From the NCBI GenBank assembly GCA_036244855.1, contig BQKZ01001114.1:45628-109627 (forward strand): a stretch of DNA of 64,000 bases. The letters run 5' to 3'. This document shows positions 44,301-53,580 of this stretch, in pieces (within the stretch, counting starts at the first letter, position 1; each line of letters starts with the position of its first letter). The notes under the pieces were generated by a model that saw only the letters and a list, made by a program, of their open reading frames with translations, did not search any database and was not told where the DNA came from. This stretch comes from Temnopleurus reevesii (Eukaryota > Echinodermata > Echinoidea > Temnopleuroida > Temnopleuridae). The position numbers and the translations under genes were made by a program.

Positions 44301-47300
44301 CAGGTGCAAAAAAACAGATATCTTTTTATCAATTTTATATCAATGATTTGGAAATATACTACATGTACATGTAGCTGTAGTGAACTTAATACCTCAAAGA
44401 AGTTTAGCATGTGTATAGACCTACAATTCCTCTCCTGTTTTTTATCTCGCACTCAAGCATTTTTTTCCTTTTTTTCTTTACCTTCTAATAAAAATAATTA
44501 TTTGCTCCTCCATTTCCAATTTTTTTTGTCAATCAATATATCATTTTGCTTATCCTCCAGGGTGCTACAAACCCACTTACCCACATGCCTGGGGTAACAA
44601 AATTAAGCTACTGGGCAAGCAAATGAAATTGTCACTTGCCCAATAGGACAAGTAACAGTTTTATACTAGTTTTCCTCTGTATGCAAATAGGCATTTGCCA
44701 TCGATTTTGGGCAAGACAATTTTTTGTTCGGGCAAATTGAAATGATTTGAAGACTTGGCAATTGCCCGCCTGGGTATCTGGTGAAAAAAAATTCTTGTAG
44801 CACCCTGTTCTCTAAAAATTCTCTTTACTAATCTACAAATGTATATATAATTATTTTGATACTCATTCTAAAATATATTCCTACCTAGTAATAAGGTTTC
44901 CTTATTATCTCAACACTATCTCTATAAAAAAAAAAAAATTCTGTCTCAGATGCCTCAAACATTTCACAATTTTGTACATAAAGGAAAAATTATGAAAAAG
45001 ATAAAATAATAAAATGTACACATGTACATGTCAATTTACCACTACATTGTACTATGTATAAATCCTTTTCTGTTCAATTCTAACTCACTTTCTTTTTCTT
45101 TTTCTTTATACCAGTAGATCATTTGGCTCTATTGGGCACTCCCATATTGAAATCTTGTTTTCTTTTTAGAGGTTTTAAGTCAACTCTCTTGCAAAATAAC
45201 TCATAATGGCGTGTAACAATTAACCTTACAGCCTCCTATTCATTCAAAAGTGCATCTTAAATGTGCCCCATTTTCACCCCAGGCAAAATACATTCTTGGC
45301 AAGTCGCAACAATAGCAAGCCTCTCTCTTGCAGCATACCGACTCCCTACAAATCAGTCAATATCTTACTGAGAGCCATTCACAATAAATTATTCTTGTAA
45401 GCCATCTATTTTACCAATAAAACTCATACATTATGCATATCCCTGTCCATCAGCAACAGTCAATGCCAGACTAGACAATACAAAAAAAATATCTATCCTG
45501 CCCTTAATGAAGCTCATTGAATTGGCAATACTATGACCCCATTATGCTACCCCTAAAACCTCGGCGAACAACGGCAATTGTTTGCAAGCAATGTCTGAAA
45601 AGGTTGATTATTGATTAGTGACAGGGAGTGTGTTATTCAAAACGCCAAGGAGATGATATTGTTGCTTAAGCGTGGTTTAAATTCACTTTTGAATGACTCA
45701 TCAGGAGTAAACATCTTGTAAAATATAGAACCTGTCGAAAATGTCTATTCAACTGTGTATAGTGGTCATTAAAAGTATTGTTCCTCTACTAGAAATGTGT
45801 GACGTGGAATGGAATCTATAATTACTATTTATAAGTCTACATTAGTGACCAGATTTTCTCTTGATTGATGGCCATTAGATGGATTTTACTCTCTACCAAA
45901 CACTTCATGATCATTAAATCTTTTACTTACAAAAATTTGGAACAGGCTGTAATTTACTAAAATACAGGTAGGCCTTGGTTTATACACTTCAAATCACATG
46001 AAGTTTGCATTGTAATCTAATTGGCATGTAGATCGCAAAAAATAATAAACTGTACATGTACATGTACATACATTGACCCATAGAGGAAATAAAAATGCAG
46101 CTGTGGTCTATAAAAATATAAATATAAAAAGATGTAAAAACATTCATTGATATACATGTAGTGTACATGTATGCCACAACATGTTTAAGAGCCTAAATAG
46201 CCTTCATGCATCCAATTACTCCAAAATGAACAACTAAGCCTCTACACTTGTATTGGAAGTCAATACCGAATGACGTACAACTATGCTACAGTTGTAAAGC
46301 TTCAGTGAATCCACAGAAATAGGATTAGTTCCAGATGTAAGAAAAATCAAAATTCTAAAAACAAACAAGGATATAAGTATGCCATTTAGGTTCGATGACC
46401 GTCCGTTGATTTAGGGTGAGCCGATTGAAAAATCAATAGATTATTCTGCAAAAGCAGCGCATCTATAGTACACATAGGAGAAGAAACTTTTGCCCCCAAA
46501 ACACTGTCAAAGAACAAATTGAAGTGCCAAAAACTTGCACAGAGTAAGAGCTCAAAACAGGATTCCTGAAAGTTCCCCTTTTATATGGGATTCTTCTACC
46601 AAATCAGCATTAGATATTAAACTACTGTACTTGTAGTTATTGCTGAACTTTGGGTGAAAACTGCTGAGCGTATAGAAATAAATGTAAATTATAGATCATT
46701 TAATATTTTTCTTCATGAGGTGAATTTCTCCAAAAGAAAATCACTTTATTTACAAGATGAATATTAGTGGTATTTACACTGTAGGCTACAATTTTTGAGC
46801 TACTTAAAAAAATTAAAACTTAAAACCACCTAATGGGATGACTGACCTATCGAACCTCTGTGATGCCCAGACTGACTGGCTCACCCAACTACAGGATGTG
46901 GCATAAAACACTACTACACTCATACGAAAGAAGAAGAAGAAGCTACTTAAATTTAAATAGAGTACAAAAATCGGGTACTACCTGTAAGATTTTAATGAAT
47001 TATCTGCATGTACATGTATCTCAAGAGAATGTTTAGAAGGAAAAAAAGGGGCCAAATTAAAGTGAAAATCAAAGCATTGGTCTAGCTCCTTATGCATCTA
47101 TTATAAGTAAAGCAAGAATTAAATGCTAGCCTAATATCCATTGTACAGTGATGCTGGAGAATTATTTTTCTGCACAGAGTAATGAATGATAACTTACAAA
47201 TTGCTGATATAGAATGGATGTTTGAGAAAATGGCTTATGCACACAGTTTTGGTGCATAGCAATTTCAAGTACAGTAAAAGGTAAAAATTGTGGAGCCACA

Positions 47301-47796
47301 GCCATTTATGAGTTAATATTTCATTATCCTTTTAATACTAATTCAACATTTGAGAAATCTTTGAAAAATCACAATGTCCGATATCTACCTGTATCAAGAA
47401 AAAGTAAACAAAGCGATTTTCCTTACCCAAATCTTCACTCTGCGTATCAAAAGCCCTCTCTAACCCTCTCCCGTGCCAGCTAGGCGACCTCTTAAACACC
47501 GACGACGTATCCTGCATCACATGCGAAACCATGGGATGGGCCATGCGATCGTACGGGGCCAGGGCGTCAAACTCATGCAAGTACGCGGGAGGAACGAGGT
47601 TCCTGATCTCCCGGAGAAGGTCCAGTTTCGCCGGCGTGTTGAGGATGCTTCGAAGATCGGAAACGAACTGCCGCGCATTGTGGTATTTCTGGTACTCCTT
47701 CAGCATGTCGTGGAGATGATCACGTTCCCGCTCTGTGAGGAGGAGACGTGCCTGGTGGTGGTAGCTGCGTAAGTTTCGCTGCTGCTTGTCCTCCAT
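25144..47796 (-). CDS. PDZD7: PDZD7/whirlin-like scaffold protein (gene-level span)
   Basis: In vertebrates PDZD7 and whirlin scaffold the Usher type 2 complex (USH2A, ADGRV1) at stereocilia ankle links. Here the exons give: a harmonin-homology domain (HHD) from residue about 15; PDZ1 (LGFTIKGGSE, NGLAVGDEILEVN); the first half of PDZ2 (FIGFNIRGGSEYGLGIFVS); a Pro/Gln/His-rich linker; KTFRSLFGLK (like PDZD7 KTLMNLFFKG); a second HHD (LLAILDKPEKTVLLREVR, VIAPLDLAVFDSM); a charged linker of about 500 residues; and C-terminal PDZ3 (SLGLSLTGGKDYKNQPYVKV). HHD2 and PDZ3 are closest to PDZD7, while the N-terminal HHD is a whirlin trait that human PDZD7 lacks. Phases agree across all junctions except after 38862, where the second half of PDZ2 is missing. 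Its role in this animal is unknown; microvillar or ciliary scaffolding is inferred. Confidence 0.85.
25331..25592. mobile_element. acagtc-ended MITE in last PDZD7-like intron
   Basis: tacagtcaggtgaatcgagt at one end, cacgaggtttgactgtatt at the other; internal cgatataaagagataat as in the 22993 copy. Confidence 0.65.
26072..26172 (-). CDS. PDZD7: PDZ3 core exon
   Basis: 101 bp, acceptor tgttttccag, donor gtaagc. Encodes LSLTGGKDYKNQPYVKVDRI and YPGGAVADDGNLT, aligning with [20 protein letters not shown] and FPGGAA of PDZD7. LSLTGG is the binding loop of PDZ3. Confidence 0.92.
26370..27030 (-). pseudogene. Four extra copies of the 3' half of the PDZ3-entry exon
   Basis: Copies near 26935-27030, 26745-26840, 26560-26655 and 26370-26460, spaced about 188 bp. 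Each carries the KPAARRRIDGFPGREIFEFE region, the end of the exon, a gtaag-type donor and some intron (ttcatacttttgttatctga). The 26935 copy has an in-frame TAA before SLG. The 26745 copy is fully open (KPAARRRFDGFPGREIFEF ELSKFQSSLG). The 26370 copy is the most decayed. No good acceptor is seen before them. Confidence 0.85.
27120..27340 (-). CDS. PDZD7: Exon entering PDZ3
   Basis: 221 bp, acceptor gtgccacag, donor gtaagt. Encodes KNSFNRNERPTVPIRNPQLY, a run of six Asp from GAT codons, KEIIRNRRGKSPIKPAARR, then RIDGFPGREIFEFELSKSQS and SLG. The last residues are the first PDZ3 strand (vertebrate KMKQSLGISISGG). Its 3' half is the unit of the tandem array at 26370-27030. Confidence 0.88.
27495..27895. 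repeat. Exact 200-bp duplication around a single N
   Basis: 27495-27694 (aggcttgctaagatat ... gcttctaat) is repeated base for base at 27696-27895, with an N at 27695 between. This is what two unmerged overlapping contig ends look like. Confidence 0.92.
28566..29727 (-). CDS. PDZD7: Large charged/disordered linker exon
   Basis: 1162 bp, acceptor atatttccag, donor gtgagt, 386 codons. It starts with a coiled-coil-like TELETEKQKRHLNELERLKK segment, then Ser/Pro/Asp-rich sequence with a DDPIYAQVNKASS segment and ends near GSPKPPRKGI. It is the longest exon of the window; low complexity suggests disorder. Harmonin has a coiled coil at the comparable place. Confidence 0.9.
30125..30193 (-). CDS. 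PDZD7: Small linker exon
   Basis: 69 bp, acceptor tttctacag, donor gtaatg, phase 1 in and out. Encodes SVSPRLSYDRKLNFDQADAN and QT. No domain; included on splice signals and phase. Confidence 0.75.
30783..30874 (-). CDS. PDZD7: HHD2 last exon
   Basis: 92 bp, acceptor tgttttacag, donor gtatgt. Encodes GVIAPLDLAVFDSMVSRREL then EARNYLNAKS, matching SVVAPTDLGRFDSM and ELEAFEALKS of PDZD7. Confidence 0.9.
31276..31460. mobile_element. MITE next to an HHD2 exon
   Basis: taaaggcccagcacaccaaa and tttggtgtcccgggcttta are inverted repeats about 38 bp long with few mismatches. Ends about 40 bp from the splice donor of the 31500-31591 exon. Confidence 0.75.
31500..31591 (-). CDS. PDZD7: HHD2 middle exon
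   Basis: 92 bp, acceptor actatgcag, donor gtttgt. Encodes YHTEGDIDSLVTPLLAILDK, PEKTVLLREV and a split Arg, nearly identical in pattern to [20 protein letters not shown] of PDZD7. A MITE ends about 40 bp downstream of the donor. Confidence 0.9.
31797..32052. repeat. (GAT)n microsatellite, about 255 bp
   Basis: Interrupted GAT repeat that reads as poly-Asp, poly-His or poly-Ile in different frames. It is intronic in the PDZD7-like gene and ends about 15 bp from a splice donor. Confidence 0.95.
32072..32241 (-). CDS. PDZD7: HHD2 first-part exon
   Basis: 170 bp, acceptor tctttacag, donor gtaagt. Ends with MPILAEAIKKTLSEDEGAAV HRHVKR, matching [20 protein letters not shown] of PDZD7. The donor is only about 15 bp from a 255-bp GAT repeat. 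Confidence 0.88.
32444..33794. mobile_element. 1.35-kb non-autonomous TIR element
   Basis: tacagtcaaacctgtctata at the left and taagacaggtttgactgtat at the right, TA at borders, with subterminal gtggccactatagacagg units on both sides. Pogo/Tigger-like termini by inference; no transposase ORF seen. Confidence 0.78.
33965..34350. mobile_element. TIR element with inner MITE (second nested copy)
   Basis: acaggtaactctgactaaga ... gacttaggcagacctgac, with the ggtgttgttcaaaag MITE at 34078-34253 at the same relative place as in 19693-20025. Confidence 0.72.
34623..34811 (-). CDS. PDZD7: Linker exon
   Basis: 189 bp, acceptor atcttttcag, donor gtgagt. Encodes KSKMTGIIASFRKTRPDNIV, KKRHNIVMPPDEEQERPPSA and DRPGSATSWASRKDSLGDSI. 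Hydrophilic, Ser/Arg-rich; included on phase and splice sites. Confidence 0.8.
35012..35276 (+). mobile_element. 3' end of a non-LTR retroelement
   Basis: ttttggacctccaggaagaa (present twice), a small hairpin agagccattgatatatcaat, then AATAAA and a simple tail of five aaacc units. Tandem-repeat tails and 5' truncation are typical of LINE 3' ends. The clade cannot be told. Confidence 0.55.
35279..35493. mobile_element. MITE with agggtgattccat ends
   Basis: acagggtgattccatgttgt and atatggaatcaccctac form the TIRs of a 215-bp insert directly after the retroelement tail. Confidence 0.7.
35537..35857 (-). CDS. PDZD7: Linker exon with KTFRSLFGLK motif
   Basis: 321 bp, acceptor ttttcacag, donor gtgaat, phases fit both neighbours. 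Encodes RKLPVMEQSSKPKPVKVKRN, KTFRSLFGLKPKVKVHEDH and an acidic stretch with FDEELLAESFDEDLARVDP. The basic KTFRSLFG resembles KTLMNLFFKGG of PDZD7. Confidence 0.83.
36396..36729 (-). CDS. PDZD7: Linker exon with Pro-Gln-His repeats
   Basis: 334 bp, acceptor cttcgacag, donor gtaagt. Encodes GGPHLSNTTVTDHVPSRPP, then about 10 imperfect repeats of the type HPQTH/QPHT (cacccacagac-like DNA units), then KGKEKKRGLGRSLSVKHPG. Low-complexity linker between PDZ2 and HHD2. Confidence 0.8.
37345..37586 (-). CDS. PDZD7: Linker exon with a GC donor
   Basis: Acceptor gctacag, 80 codons in phase: PFRSQSVTPSMVSSIPSQQQ, then Pro/Gln-rich to PVIMSARQSNQ. It ends CAG followed by gcaagt, the consensus of the rare GC-AG intron class. 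The following exon begins in phase 0, as required. Confidence 0.75.
37630..37900 (+). repeat. Polypurine (GGA/GAA) tract
   Basis: About 250 bp almost free of pyrimidines on the plus strand, including gaggaagaggaggaggaaga and a gggagggagggag run. Intronic in the PDZD7-like gene. Confidence 0.85.
38266..38316. repeat. (CA)n microsatellite ending at a contig join
   Basis: About 50 bp of pure CA, terminated by the single N at 38317. The assembly probably broke on this repeat. Confidence 0.95.
38862..39029 (-). CDS. PDZD7: PDZ2 first-half exon
   Basis: 168 bp, acceptor aatttcag, donor gtaagt. Encodes FDTYSRARGPPAGLNTSPPG, ANRERKVVIQLDDKHRF, then IGFNIRGGSEYGLGIFVS. The exit phase (AA, needing one base) does not fit the next recognised exon at 37586, which needs two bases to complete its first codon. 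At least one exon, the second half of PDZ2, is missing; a contig join lies at 38317. Confidence 0.9.
39698..39880 (-). CDS. PDZD7: PDZ1 second-half exon
   Basis: 183 bp, acceptor ttgatcag, donor gtaagt. Encodes KNGLAVGDEILEVNNINFEE, IAISSAIRVLQGSNRLRMTV, then a linker ending in KEKTK plus a split Trp codon. GLAVGDEILEVN is the classical PDZ beta4 motif, and KEKTKW equals the KEKTTW after PDZ1 of PDZD7. Confidence 0.92.
40241..41418 (-). repeat. Seven PDZ1-exon copies in tandem (8-unit array with 41419-41559)
   Basis: Donor-proximal ends fall near 40241, 40410, 40572, 40750, 40923, 41087 and 41253, a period of about 157-178 bp. Copies near 40410, 40750 and 41087 are open from the start of PDZ1 through the donor. 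Copies at 40241 and 40572 have TAG for CAG after GGSE, and 40572 also has a mutated donor (gattag) and a frameshift. The 40923 copy holds a long C run, and 41253 has a one-base deletion. The open copies start at agcaaggagag, where no acceptor gives the phase needed after exon 1. They are probably fossils, not simple alternative exons. Confidence 0.88.
41419..41559 (-). CDS. PDZD7: PDZ1 first-half exon (intact copy, downstream array)
   Basis: Same length, splice sites and 46-codon product as 42967-43107, with 11 nucleotide differences that are all synonymous. Both copies therefore look selected. The single N at 41809 separates them, so they may be alleles, paralogues, or truly duplicated exons. 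Confidence 0.85.
42013..42499. mobile_element. TTAA-flanked MITE, copy 1 (partial)
   Basis: Aligns with 48330-48813 (ttctacgagctta, gaatttgaccgttaaatcg, gcgtcgggggacacgacgct) and ends ccaaaactgtacatgggcttt. The left end is missing or diverged. Confidence 0.72.
42637..42961 (-). pseudogene. Two broken PDZ1-exon copies (3-unit array)
   Basis: The copy ending near 42637 has lost two bases in the GGS codons (frameshift). The copy ending near 42800 has an in-frame TAG after ITN. Both keep the ggttag-type donor and lack the acceptor and first 12 codons of the intact exon; instead they begin at an agcaaggagag sequence. Confidence 0.85.
42967..43107 (-). CDS. PDZD7: PDZ1 first-half exon (intact copy, upstream array)
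   Basis: 141 bp with acceptor tttgtgcag and donor gttagt; entry and exit phases fit exon 1 and the 39880 exon. Encodes MSHYIPTEQRVLTITNKKED, then LGFTIKGGSEQGTPVSVSRV and ERGSEA. GFTIKGG is the PDZ carboxylate-binding loop. It has a full-length twin at 41419-41559. Confidence 0.88.
43352..47426. other. First large intron of the PDZD7-like gene
   Basis: No supported exon. Contains a MITE at 44558-44807 and otherwise AT-rich sequence with acatgtacatgta motifs. A small exon between HHD1 and PDZ1 is not required, because phases match directly. Confidence 0.6.
44558..44807. mobile_element. MITE with cagggtgctacaa ends
   Basis: cagggtgctacaaac and attcttgtagcaccctg are TIRs; internal cttgcccaataggacaagt and gggcaaattgaaatg pairs. 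CAGGG termini suggest hAT, but no clear 8-bp target duplication was found. Confidence 0.72.
47427..47796 (-). CDS. PDZD7: PDZD7-like exon 1: N-terminal harmonin-homology domain
   Basis: ATG at 47796 preceded by an A-rich leader; 123 codons plus one base; donor gtaagg. Encodes MEDKQQRNLRSYHHQARLLL, TERERDHLHDMLKEYQKYH, then VSDLRSILNTPAKLDLLREI and RNLVPPAYLHEFDALAPYD. This is the five-helix HHD fold seen at the start of whirlin and harmonin. The exit G joins AT of the PDZ1 exon to give Asp. Confidence 0.88.
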
Positions 47797-48294
47797 TTTT
47801 ATTATTTTTTTTTTTACTTTTTCTGATGATGTTCACTAGATATTATCACAAAATTCTATCCTGTCTGATGATCATTTTGTCTCTCTCACAGAAAATGTAA
47901 CAAGTTTTCAATCTCAAAATTTGACATTTTTTCTCTGAATTTTCATCCGAGTTAGCGGCAGAGGTCACCTTTTCTGTTTCATTCCCCCAAAAGCTATCCA
48001 TCGATCAAAATAGCAAAGTCTTCATTTTTTTGTCTTTTGGAGTAGCTACTGCACATAGAGCTCTAATGAAGTGTTTCTTGTGTTCTTTCGCAGGATATCA
48101 AGATCATGTCATTTCTGAAAAGAAAGGAAACAAGAAGTAATAAATAACATTTTGCCCAAATAATTCTCAATGCAAAGAAAAATTAAATACATCTTGAGAC
48201 AATGAGAGACAGGTAGATGGATAAATATATAAACATGTAGACTAAAGAGAAAAAGGACAGTTAAGGAAAGACTTTATAAAGACAGAAATTTCAA

Positions 48295-48813
48295 TTAAAG
48301 CCCAAGTATAGTTTTGGTAAATATTAAGAAATGTGAATTTTGGAGATCTTTACCATGACATATAATTTTTATAAACATATAAAGACCATAGCATCTTTTT
48401 CTACGAGCTAATTCTTTTGAAAATTTGAATTTGACCGTTAAATCGAATTAAGCGCCCTCTCTTGGTTATACCAATATTTTGCTTCTTTTCGGGCACATAC
48501 AAAGTTATTTCCAAGATTTGATTAAAGCATGATAAAAAAGGAATACACAAAGAATAGATTCTGAAATTTTCATCCAATTCTGTGCATGAGAAGTTGTCCT
48601 TTATGAAGAAAGAAAATATGGAATTAGCGTCGGGGGACACGACGCTGAAATATTGCGCACATTTTAGGGTATAACTTTTCCAAAACTTGTTCAATTTTCG
48701 CACAATCTTTTGTACAACATGTTCATGATATCATATTTCATTTTATATAGATTTGAAGACGAAAGTTGGCGATAAATATATTCGCTTTTACCAAAACTGT
48801 ACTTGGGCTTTAA
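48295..48813. mobile_element. TTAA-flanked MITE, copy 2 (complete)
   Basis: About 519 bp; ttaaagcccaagtatagttt and aaaactgtacttgggcttta are terminal inverted repeats, with TTAA at both borders as for piggyBac-type insertions (inferred). No ORF. Confidence 0.78.
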
Positions 48814-49130
48814 CAGTCAATTTCAAATAATATACATGTACAATATCATTAAATCATAAATCCATGAAATGATAACACAAATCAACCAAAAGGAAGCAAG
48901 TAAATAAACTGTTTGTATTTTAACAGAGTTAATAAAAAAAGATGAACGTACAGTACTAACTCTGTCAACGTCGAATGTCTTGGGACCACAAAAATCTGTT
49001 CGACTTACAGTGTAGAATAACTTCAACAAAGGATATGTAAATAAGCCATGTTTTAAATGATTTGTTCCAAAAAATCCCATCAACTTGGATAATTATTCAA
49101 CAATTTCGACTGTAGTAGAGTTGACCGTAG

Positions 49131-52100
49131 GAACAGTTAGCTGCAAAATATTGCCATCAATGATAATAACAATATCCGCAGTATTGGAGCATGATGTTTA
49201 ATCAGGAAATTTATACAACTGCATGGATGAGGAAAGGAGCAGAAGAAGAGCTGCTACTCATATCTTTTCTTTAATTAAACTAATTTAACTGCAAAGAAAA
49301 ATGAAGCTCAATTTCTGTTTCTACCTCGATACTTTTAATTGATCCCACACAATTAACAATTAAGAAGCAATGATACAAACAAATTCTTTGGCATAACTTT
49401 AAAATGGCATCTCCCACTCAAGTAATCTCCTCCTTTTATAAACCTATGAAGTGGAAAAGCCAAGAGGCTCTACTCCTGCTTTTCTGCAAGAGTGAGGACA
49501 TCAAAATCCCTCAAAATATGCAATCTGCAGATTGACTGCAACTTCTTGAATAATGAAAGGAAACCAGATAAATTAGGGTCATCCTACTGCTCTTCTGTAT
49601 CTTTCTCCTAAACTATTTAGGTGTGTAGGGATCAAAATTAGTGTTACATAAACTGTACATTACACAAGGATCATAAAAATGAAAACTATGTACAGTACGA
49701 TAAACACATTCAAGAGTGAATTTTTAGTGTGTTGGGTACATGTATAATTACAGTTAAAGACATTGTCACACATTCAGATTTTGTCATTTAAAAAGTTATT
49801 CTATCAAGCCGCCTGACCGTTATCACATTCAGATTGATTAAAAAAACAAGAAAGAAATAAAGAAGGAAATTATACAGGAACTACAGAAGTGTAGGAAGAT
49901 ATCTATGAAAACTGAATAAAGCGTTCACTGTCGCTTTATTACTGCACATTTTGCCTACATACAGGTGTAGGTGATTTTACTTTTTATCAAGCATTCAATG
50001 GTGATTTTGAAGCCTAATATTTTTACAGCTTAGTTTACAGTGTAAGTACACCATCAAATTAGAATATGGCAGTTGGGAATTCTTAAATGAAAACAAAAAC
50101 ACTGTTGAACAATGTCTTTAAAATGTCTTTAATTCTTGCCTTATTCATTTCATCTAATTGATACTTTAAGAAGCATCTGCCGCTAATATAGGAATCTAAC
50201 CCACCAAAGACATCATTTCTCTGTCGTCTCGTGATATTACCTGTTTAAGTACTTAGCAGGAGGTTCGATTCCTTCATGACTGAGATTGCCTGTGATTGTT
50301 TTTCACAGCATCTCACATATTCACTGTCAAGTAGTGCTTTTATATGTCAGAATAAGGCAATAATTCTTAAATTGGCAACACATTAAACATTTAAAATTCT
50401 TACTTTTCAAGCAAATTGGTGACAAGTTTTATTTGATCACACTTTTTAGCAATGAAGATTATATTTGGTAACATTATATCTAATTTAAAAAGAGAACACA
50501 TAATTTTAATGTTGCCAATTTAGGAAAGGAAGAGTGATTGAATTTGATGCAAAACGATTTATGTCCTCAATGGGTTGACATGGCACAAAAATGTCATCAT
50601 CTCCATCTTGACACCTTCATAGTGTACATGACATCTAAAAGTCCAGGTGGGAGACAAAAATAATCCTCATTATAGACCAATACCCTTCACAGCTCCATAG
50701 CGACCGATAGCTTCACTGTCAGAAATCAATAGAATCCCCAGGGTACCGATGGTCGTTTTTTTATGGATAAAAGCATTACTGTAGGCGGCTCAGCAGAAGA
50801 GCCTGCCAGGTATTTCATCATAAATTCTTTTGTCGTAAATGAGCAATTATATAGCATAAATAAAATTATCATTACTCATTAATGTACATGTAATGTAATC
50901 AGACTACATGGCTCGAATTAGCCTAATTTCAGCCTTTATTTCTTTCTACACTGATTTTGCAGTGGCGTCAAACAAATTAAGAAAATATTCTCTAATTTTC
51001 CCATTTTTTTTAGGCAGGGTGCAGGTTGAGAGATCATGTCAGAAAGAGAATTTGTCTCTTATTTTGACAAATAATCCTTCCTCTTCACTTTCAATGTTCT
51101 GTTTAGTATCAAAAAGATTCACTAACTTCAGTGTAGACAGGCACAATAAGCAATATCAACTTGATACTTGTTATACCAGGGAAAGAGCAGATGCACACAA
51201 TGTACTCCATGTGATTTAAAGTTCTTTTCTTTAAAAAAAAATAGTTTTACAGGAAAGATGATCCTACCTCAGTGCAAAAGCCGGCCAGCTCCTGACCAAT
51301 AATTATATACAATGAATGTAACCCAACGAAACAAAAGGGATCCTATTCAGACTATACCAAGCTTGATGATCGCCATGACAACCATGGACTCTCCTCATGC
51401 ATGTACAGCTGGTTTTGAAAAGCAACAAGTGTCCTTCTTATTGAAAAGGAAACCATGTCAGCAACACAGATTGGGAATGCATATTTGATTAGTAACAGAG
51501 AAGTAAACGCAAAGTGGCTTCTGATCTCTCCCTTCCATGGAACAAGAAAGCTGAATGTTTAAACGGTAGGGGGATTAAGTAAACACTTGAGTCGGAGATT
51601 CAAGCTAAAAGAAAATTAACAAATGGCATAGCATTTTCAATTGGTGTGGACAAATGAAGGGAGAATGACTACTGTCAATAGAGCCACCCCCCCCCCCCCC
51701 CCAAAAAATTTTTTTCAGAAAAGAAGTGCACTAGGAAAACATCTTTTAACTTGCCCATTTTTCAAAATGCTCTGTGGGCCATCGTAAAAATATATGGAGG
51801 CAAAGGGCGATTAGCTGCCGCCAAAATAGCCCCCGCAAAACATATTACGGGGCCTATGTTTTCAAAGGGGAATATAAAGTGCCCTCACAAATGAAAAGTA
51901 TTTTTCATAGTCCTGTGGTACCTTACAAATGTTAAAGATTGGAGACATCATTTGGGTGAATGTAAAGCATGGATGGTACTTCAATTGATGCACTTAATCA
52001 ACTGTACACATAGTACTCACGACCTCAGTATACTACATGTATGAGTTTGTTTGGTACATACAATGAAGTTGGCGAGTGATTCTAGAAATCCTTAATCCCT

Positions 52101-53280
52101 CCTAACGCCCCCCCCCCCTCTCCAACCCCCTAAAACCTTTTTTTTTTAATAATGTGTACAAGCACATATGAAAACGGTCAAACACAACCCCTCCACTTTC
52201 ATCATTGTCCTTGATTAGGCCTAGTCAAAGTCTATGATATCAAAGTCAGAAAATAGCACATAAAGAAGTAGAAAAGGAAGGAAAATAGGATGTAGATAGC
52301 TTGAAGAAAAGAACAAAAAATGAATAATATTGAAAAAATAGTTACTAGGTATAAATAGTGCATGAAAGATGGAGAAAAAAAAATCAACTTGGTGAAAGAA
52401 TCTACATGTAGGGTGAAAATAGCCAAAGGTTACATCACAGAAAACTGCTAGGGTAATGTTTGGTAGGTTTTAGTGAATGTAAAGCATGAATAGAACTTGT
52501 CCACTTGTCAACTACACACGTACATAGTACCCCCGACCCCGGAATACCCAGAGGTTGTTGGTATTTGCAACTGAGTTGTCAAGGGATTCTAGAAAGTTTT
52601 AGGGGTGTTTCCCTGAAAAGTCCTGTTCTACAAAGTATTCCCAAACCCCCAGGCAACAAAATAATAATAATTTAAAAAAAAAAAAGCAGCTTGAATAGGA
52701 TGTACTGTACATTTCAGATATTCCCTGAACCCAACTAGGTCACAATTTAAACCTAAAAAAACAGGATAATTTGAAGCTATACATAGTGTACATGTATTTC
52801 AATTGAAGACTCACATAGCATAGCAATGGTTAACAAGCGTAATCAGATTTTTGGTATTCTACATGTAGCTATCAAGATTTTTAAAACTTTTCACAGAAAT
52901 ATGTAAGTTTAACTAACTTTTAAAAATGGTTTCTACCAAAAAGTTTTTAAAATTACATAAAAATGTCTTCATTTCATTCTTCACCTGGGGAAGTTAACTC
53001 TTCCAGGAACGTCACATGTTTTCTTCTTTCTATTTGAGCTTTTATTCAGTCCTTTTGATTTGAGAGCTTTTATTTCATGAAAGATACCCTATACACTACA
53101 TACATGATGAAACTGAAAAACCTTATTGATATTAAAAAAAATATTGTGCACAGTAACACCTAGTATCTATAATTCCAGCAGAAAAAATTAACAACACATT
53201 TATGTAAGCGTTTATTTCTATCCATAATAACAATAATTTGTACATTTTCTTATCAAGCATTTTCATATTGTAATACATGT
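49131..53280. other. Non-coding stretch upstream of the PDZD7-like start codon
   Basis: No ORF with convincing coding character or splice context. Low GC, poly-C runs at 51688 and 52110, and scattered acatgta motifs. It could contain 5' UTR exons of the PDZD7-like gene that cannot be recognised without transcripts. Confidence 0.5.
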
Positions 53281-53282
53281 AT

Positions 53283-53580
53283 TAAGCACGGCAATGAACG
53301 GCTTTTATATAGCGCTTATCAACTCTAAGAATTCTCTAAACGCTCTACAATTGCAGCATTATTACCCTGGCTTTAGCCCGGCAGCCACTTCATTAGCGCA
53401 CTTGGCGTTTCAAGGAATAAATATTCCTGCCAGGTACCCATTCACCTCACCTGGGTTGAGTGCAGCACACTATGGGTACATTTCTTGCTGAAGGAAATTA
53501 ACGCCCTGGGAGAGATTCGAACCACCAACCGTCTAGTTAAGAGGCGAGAGTCCGAACCACTACACCACGACGCTCCCACT
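53283..53580 (-). mobile_element. tRNA-derived SINE, full length
   Basis: On the minus strand: head gtcgtggtgtagtggttcgg (A box) and ggtggttcgaatctctccca (B box), body with tgagtgcagcacactatggg-type core, and 3' end ttgataagcgctatataaaa. The head end gggagcgtcgtggtgtag is duplicated at 53570. The gcgctatataa tail is shared with many deuterostome SINE/LINE pairs. Confidence 0.82.
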
